Shown: one piece after another, positions 60,678 to 64,000 of the stretch | Position numbering within the stretch: position 1 is the stretch's first letter | Layout: each line of letters opens with the position of its first letter | Assembly (NCBI GenBank): GCA_029001845.1 | Contig: JAREWP010000024.1 | Span: forward strand, 48,311 to 112,310 | DNA from: Candidatus Magnetocorallium paracelense | Lineage (GTDB): Bacteria > Nitrospirota > Thermodesulfovibrionia > Thermodesulfovibrionales > Magnetobacteriaceae | Length of the DNA: 64,000 nt | Direction: 5' to 3' | Translations under genes and position numbers: made by a program | Notes under the pieces: generated by a model | Told to the model about the DNA's origin: nothing | Database searches by the model: none | The model's input: the letters and a program-made list of their open reading frames with translations, nothing else

Positions 60678-62540
60678 ATGAAGATGAATATTCGCATATT
60701 TATATCTTTAGTCTTGATTTTGATTTCTACCTTCAACGCAGAAGCAAGTCCAGTGCTTTCGTCTCATGTTTATCAGGTACTCGCCGCAGAGTGCCCAGCG
60801 AAACCAAGGGAGCGAGCCCAGACAGGTTTCCGGGCTGAGGGAATACAAGGGATCGTCACCGCATTGCACGGAGTCGCCGGTTGCAAGGCTATCTCAGCTA
60901 TTCCCTCCGACGAGGGTCCTGTGTTCACCAACTTACGTGTGATACAGACAGACGTCGAACGTGATGTAGCAATATTGGGATCCGATATTATTAGTAGAGA
61001 ACCTGCAATAGGTCTCCCAATCAGTAAAAAAGTACCGAGCAAGGACCTAAGTACGATCGGCCATCCGAAGGGTCTCTCGATGCAGCTCGCTTCACAGTTG
61101 AGACTACGCCCTCAACCAAGGCGCCCTCTCCGTGAATTACTCCCCCCACAACTGTTCTCTGCTGTCAACGAGCGGAAGAGCCCTGATGTTGATGTCCATG
61201 TGCTGAGTTTGGAAGGCAGCTTGACGAGTGGACATTCCGGGGCTCCAATTCTTGATACGACAGGCAGTGTTGTTGGTGTTGCAAATGGAGGGTTGGACGA
61301 CGGCGGAACAGAAATTACATGGGCGGCACCATGGCAAGACCTGCGTCTAAAAAAGATCGCAGAGGTGGAGGAAGCGCTTATACGTGTTGCTGCCTTGCCT
61401 GCGAATTTGGTGTTTAGCTACACAGCAGAGCCTATGAGCATGCCGGGTGAACTGGAACTAATTGTGTCCGGGGTCGAAGCAGAATCGAGGAGTTGGTGGG
61501 GTAGGACACCAGACCGTGAAATAAAGTACCGCACGTCGCGCGATGGTGGCGAAGTACGTATCCACCCTGACGTCCCCTACCTAAAGACGCTTGCATCTGG
61601 TGATACCCTGTCTGAACTAAGTTACAACTGGACCGCTTTCCGAGGTGAGTTGCCGGCTCTTGACGTCAAAGTAGTAAACAACACAGAGAAGACATCATTC
61701 CTATACCGCGCAGTGCTTGAGGTCGTAGAAAGTCGTCCTGATCCTTGGCCGGTTCTGCTCGTCATAGCCGATGCTTACCGAAGCAATGCCGGTCACCTTT
61801 TAATAAAGAACGACGGCTGGGGTGCCGCCAGCAATGTTGAGTTTCGCTTACGGTTTCAAGGCGAGGATGGTGACGGGTGGACGCATTCGATGCGGCTCAA
61901 AGAGCTTGACGGTTCCACTAACCTTGATTTACGTCCAATGCTAAAAGCAGCGGGTGCAGACATGGATGCGCTTGAGCAACTGCGACCGGGACGTTCAACG
62001 TACGGGGGGGGCTATGAAAGTCACACTCTATACAGTAAGGATGGACGCAAAGAGACCATCAGTGGAAAAGAACTCAAGCGCAGAATCAAGAACGCCCTTG
62101 GCCCATTTGACTCAACCATAGTGTTGGTGACTGGTGAGCTGGAATACGACGCCCCAACAGCTAGCGGACAAACGGTGAGACACACGGTCGGAGTAAAGGC
62201 CCACATTTCACTATATAACCAGAATTTGGCTGGGGTGCCTGCACCTCCGACATGGGAGTACAACGCTTGGCTACGTACAGAAGGGAGTGACTACAACGTC
62301 GAGGTGCCAATTTCGCATTATGTCAAAACAGGTGAAGTCGATCGATTCATAATTAACATAGGGATGGCACAGTCTGCACACCACCAATTCCGTCTCCGAC
62401 TCTACTACAATAATGATAAGAGTGTAGTATCTGGACCAATACTGCTTGAAGGATTTCTGCCTCGTACGTATGTTAAATACCTGTCAGAAGCTACTGAGAC
62501 CAAGGTCTCTGGAAAAAGAGGGGGCAGAAAGAAGTATTAG
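60678..62540 (+). CDS. Cassette 3 gene B: secreted trypsin-like serine protease with large C-terminal region
   Basis: About 620 residues from ATG 60678, which follows AGGAG with 6-nt spacing (a GTG at 60675 is also in frame). Signal peptide about 1-22 (IFISLVLILISTFNAEA). Residues about 25-235 are a trypsin-like (S1/S1C) domain with a full triad: His in GIVTALHGVAG (about 64), Asp in VERDVAIL (about 95), Ser in LTSGHSGAPIL (about 187). The remaining about 385 residues are beta-rich with no recognised domain. The protease should act in the periplasm or outside. It is paired with the membrane protein gene upstream, within one attC-bounded cassette. Codon use is more GC-rich than the surroundings. 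Confidence 0.8.
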   Translation: MKMNIRIFISLVLILISTFNAEASPVLSSHVYQVLAAECPAKPRERAQTGFRAEGIQGIVTALHGVAGCKAISAIPSDEGPVFTNLRVIQTDVERDVAILGSDIISREPAIGLPISKKVPSKDLSTIGHPKGLSMQLASQLRLRPQPRRPLRELLPPQLFSAVNERKSPDVDVHVLSLEGSLTSGHSGAPILDTTGSVVGVANGGLDDGGTEITWAAPWQDLRLKKIAEVEEALIRVAALPANLVFSYTAEPMSMPGELELIVSGVEAESRSWWGRTPDREIKYRTSRDGGEVRIHPDVPYLKTLASGDTLSELSYNWTAFRGELPALDVKVVNNTEKTSFLYRAVLEVVESRPDPWPVLLVIADAYRSNAGHLLIKNDGWGAASNVEFRLRFQGEDGDGWTHSMRLKELDGSTNLDLRPMLKAAGADMDALEQLRPGRSTYGGGYESHTLYSKDGRKETISGKELKRRIKNALGPFDSTIVLVTGELEYDAPTASGQTVRHTVGVKAHISLYNQNLAGVPAPPTWEYNAWLRTEGSDYNVEVPISHYVKTGEVDRFIINIGMAQSAHHQFRLRLYYNNDKSVVSGPILLEGFLPRTYVKYLSEATETKVSGKRGGRKKY

Positions 62541-62590
62541 CAGCGAAGTCTTGCCAGGAGAGTTGAGCAGATATGCGTATGAAGTTCGCT

Positions 62591-62648
62591 GCTAACAAAA
62601 AAATCCAGCGGATGCTCGTACCTCGCACCGCTGATTTTAGCGTTAGTC
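62591..62648 (+). repeat. attC site, end of cassette 3
   Basis: GCTAACAAAAAAATCCAGCGG and CCGCTGATTTTAGCGTTAGTC pair as an imperfect hairpin around a 16-nt loop. The stem AATCCAGCGG against CCGCTG-ATT leaves one extrahelical base, as in functional attC sites. Outer elements are GCTAAC and GTTAGTC. It begins 50 bp after the protease stop. It is the best attC candidate in the window. Confidence 0.75.
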
Positions 62649-62686
62649 GTTCGTGCAATGCAAATAATACATCCACGGGTGGTAAT

Positions 62687-63049
62687 ATGAATGAAGTTAA
62701 ATTAATAGTGAATGGGTTTAGCTGCGACGAACTCTATAATCTTTTGGCAACTAAATTATCTTCTGAAAACATCAAAATTAACCTAAATACAGAATCAGTT
62801 AGTTTTGATAAGTTTAACTTGGAACCTGCATCCATCATTGTTTCTGGAGTAACTGGTGTTTTAACTGGATTAATTCCCGCTTTGCTGTCATATTTAAAAT
62901 CAAAAAACGAGGGGGTTATTATAATAAAAAGTAAAAATGGCACCGAATTACAAGTTCCCAATAATACACCGGATGAAAAAATAGATTATTATCTGAAGCT
63001 GGCAAAAGAAATCGACGATAATATCGATTTAATTGAAATTGAAAAGTAA
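62687..63049 (+). CDS. Cassette 4 gene A: EACC1-like small membrane protein
   Basis: 120 residues from the ATG at 62687 (MNEVKLIVNGFSCDEL), preceded by GGTGG; a longer frame from 62573 runs back through the attC site and is not credible. The layout is a beta-alpha N-terminal unit, a membrane helix (about 51-69, IIVSGVTGVLTGLIPALLSYL), a Lys-rich turn, and a beta hairpin (GVIIIKSKNGTELQVP) followed by a helix. It matches, by eye, the effector-associated constant component 1 (EACC1) family of predicted conflict systems, usually next to peptidase effectors. The next gene encodes a HExxH protein. The family call is from pattern recognition. Confidence 0.55.
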   Translation: MNEVKLIVNGFSCDELYNLLATKLSSENIKINLNTESVSFDKFNLEPASIIVSGVTGVLTGLIPALLSYLKSKNEGVIIIKSKNGTELQVPNNTPDEKIDYYLKLAKEIDDNIDLIEIEK

Positions 63050-63070
63050 CTTTATACTAGGAAATAACGT

Positions 63071-63787
63071 TTGATCTTAATGTTTGACTACTTCTCAAAA
63101 GAAGGTTTTGTAAACAACGCCAGTTGGCTCATAGTTTATAACTATACTTATAATGAAATTGAACTTGCAAAATCCAAAGCGAATGAAAACCAGCGATACT
63201 TGCAAAAATGTAATGATCATATTCTCACCACTACACATGAGTTTGTTCACTTCAGCCATTCTGTAAGCACGAAATTCTTATATTCATATTCGTGGAATTT
63301 GTTTAGGCTTTTATTTAAACTTATATTTACAATCAAAAATTGCAATTCTATTCGCGAAATCGATTTAAGCAACTATAGGGAAAGATTGGTTAACTTTCAA
63401 GAAATATTAACGGTCTCAAATGGGGTCAGAACTATTGATATAATTGAAGGTTGTGCTGTCTTTAGTTCGTTTAGGACAGTTTACCCTGAGCTTACCCACG
63501 ATGACTTCGTAAAGTATCTTGAAACAATACACAGAAATCAGGGCATCTACACGAACGCATATCATTTTCTTACCGACAGTATTGATTGCCTTGCTTTTGA
63601 TTTCTTTAGTGTGATTTGCTTTTTGTCACTTCAATATAAAACTCCTTCTTTTGCATTCGTTGAAATAATAAAGCAATTACCCAAAAACATTGACAAACTC
63701 TCCAAGTTGGGCAATTCGATTGACAAGATAAGGGACAAAGCAAGAACAAATTCTCTAGTGTCATGTCAAGCATCAATTGACGGATAA
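63071..63787 (+). CDS. Cassette 4 gene B: HExxH zinc metallopeptidase-like protein, 3' end disrupted
   Basis: 238 residues as read, from TTG 63071 (AGGA about 10 nt upstream) or ATG 63080. Near residue 57 is HEFVHFSHS, the zincin HExxH motif. About 70 residues later IIEGCAVFSSF offers the downstream Glu of gluzincin-type proteases. The rest is helical and rich in aromatic residues. The last residues (SLVSCQASIDG) run into the IS630-type element on the opposite strand (63766 onward), so the natural C-terminus has probably been cut by the insertion. It is coupled to the EACC1-like gene 21 nt upstream and would be its effector. Confidence 0.6.
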   Translation: MILMFDYFSKEGFVNNASWLIVYNYTYNEIELAKSKANENQRYLQKCNDHILTTTHEFVHFSHSVSTKFLYSYSWNLFRLLFKLIFTIKNCNSIREIDLSNYRERLVNFQEILTVSNGVRTIDIIEGCAVFSSFRTVYPELTHDDFVKYLETIHRNQGIYTNAYHFLTDSIDCLAFDFFSVICFLSLQYKTPSFAFVEIIKQLPKNIDKLSKLGNSIDKIRDKARTNSLVSCQASIDG

Positions 63788-64000
63788 AGTCGCAATAGTT
63801 TGATTCTTGCGTCATCCGTGCTGAACTGCCAATTCACAACTGATTTATGTTTATTGCGATACTCCTGCCAAGCGGCTGTTTCTTTCCTAACATCTTCTAT
63901 GTTGTCAATTCTTCTGCTCAGGCACTGACCTGTGAGCACATTTAATTCTATCTCTGCAATATTCAGCCAACTTCCATGTTTAGGAGTAAACACAAAATCA
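63766..64000 (-). mobile_element. IS630-type transposase, C-terminal end (continues past window)
   Basis: Reading leftward from the window edge: DFVFTPKHGSWLNIAEIELN, then LTGQCLSRRIDN, a Trp-rich segment, and VVNWQFSTDDARIKLLRLYPSIDA-stop. This is the conserved DDE-domain end of IS630 transposases, with the final catalytic acid in WLNIAEIE. The N-terminal part lies outside the window. The left end of the element probably lies just beyond the stop codon, around 63755-63765, inside the metallopeptidase gene. IS630 elements duplicate a TA target. Confidence 0.82.

Noticed and set aside
62573..62686. Extended N-terminus of the EACC1-like gene starting at 62573
   Set aside because: The extension translates the attC palindrome itself and lacks a ribosome binding site. 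The ATG at 62687 begins the plausible protein.

Overview
The window reads as a chromosome segment of a Gram-negative, anaerobic or facultative bacterium of the deltaproteobacterial (Desulfobacterota-like) or Nitrospirota-like kind. Signs are tandem multiheme cytochrome / iron-sulfur / NrfD quinone modules, type II secretion genes, an accD-folC cluster, many intergenic palindromic repeats and AT-leaning composition. No rRNA or other strong taxonomic marker is present, so the phylum is not resolved.

Layout. 1-1.3 kb: start of rpmE (bL31) diverging from a rodZ-like gene. 1.3-7.4 kb: an eight-gene minus-strand operon with a consensus sigma-70 promoter at 7432-7461, encoding cytochrome c / FeS / NrfD twice in tandem and then an orphan atpZ-atpI pair. 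8-13.3 kb: trpA-accD-folC, a secreted CAP-domain protein and trpF. 13.6-27 kb: a cNMP-binding regulator, tRNA-Arg(UCU) and tRNA-Pro(UGG), gspC-gspD, an RDD protein, mreB-mreC-mreD-mrdA, a coiled-coil protein, a GspF-like protein and a pseudoreceiver-TM-SPOR protein. 27-35.6 kb: lsrF-like aldolase/thiolase, Nudix hydrolase, yraN, two Opp/Dpp ATPases, a compact uvrA and hemB.

From about 35.5 kb the window becomes accessory. It holds a PIN toxin-antitoxin-like pair, a ribbon-helix-helix regulator with repeated operator-like sites, and a broken RAYT transposase. Next is a 6.7 kb segment bounded by a perfect 31-bp direct repeat, carrying a tiny XRE regulator, a SNF2 helicase, a 603-residue unknown partner and a frameshifted IS91-like transposase. 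A single 11.9 kb NRPS gene follows (C-A-T-C-A[MT]-T-C-A-T-TE), flanked by 52-bp inverted repeats.

The last 7 kb look like an integron whose integrase runs in the same direction as its cassettes. The integrase has lost its catalytic centre. Downstream are an attI-like junction and three attC-like imperfect palindromes, two of them with a single extrahelical base, which separate four cassettes. The cassettes encode (1) a 96-residue unknown; (2) an unknown pair; (3) a membrane protein plus a secreted trypsin-like protease; and (4) an EACC1-like small membrane protein plus a HExxH metallopeptidase whose 3' end is cut by an IS630-type element. Cassettes 3 and 4 are the best candidates for an undescribed protease-based conflict system. 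Almost every intergenic gap over 150 bp carries a palindromic repeat of one of several families.
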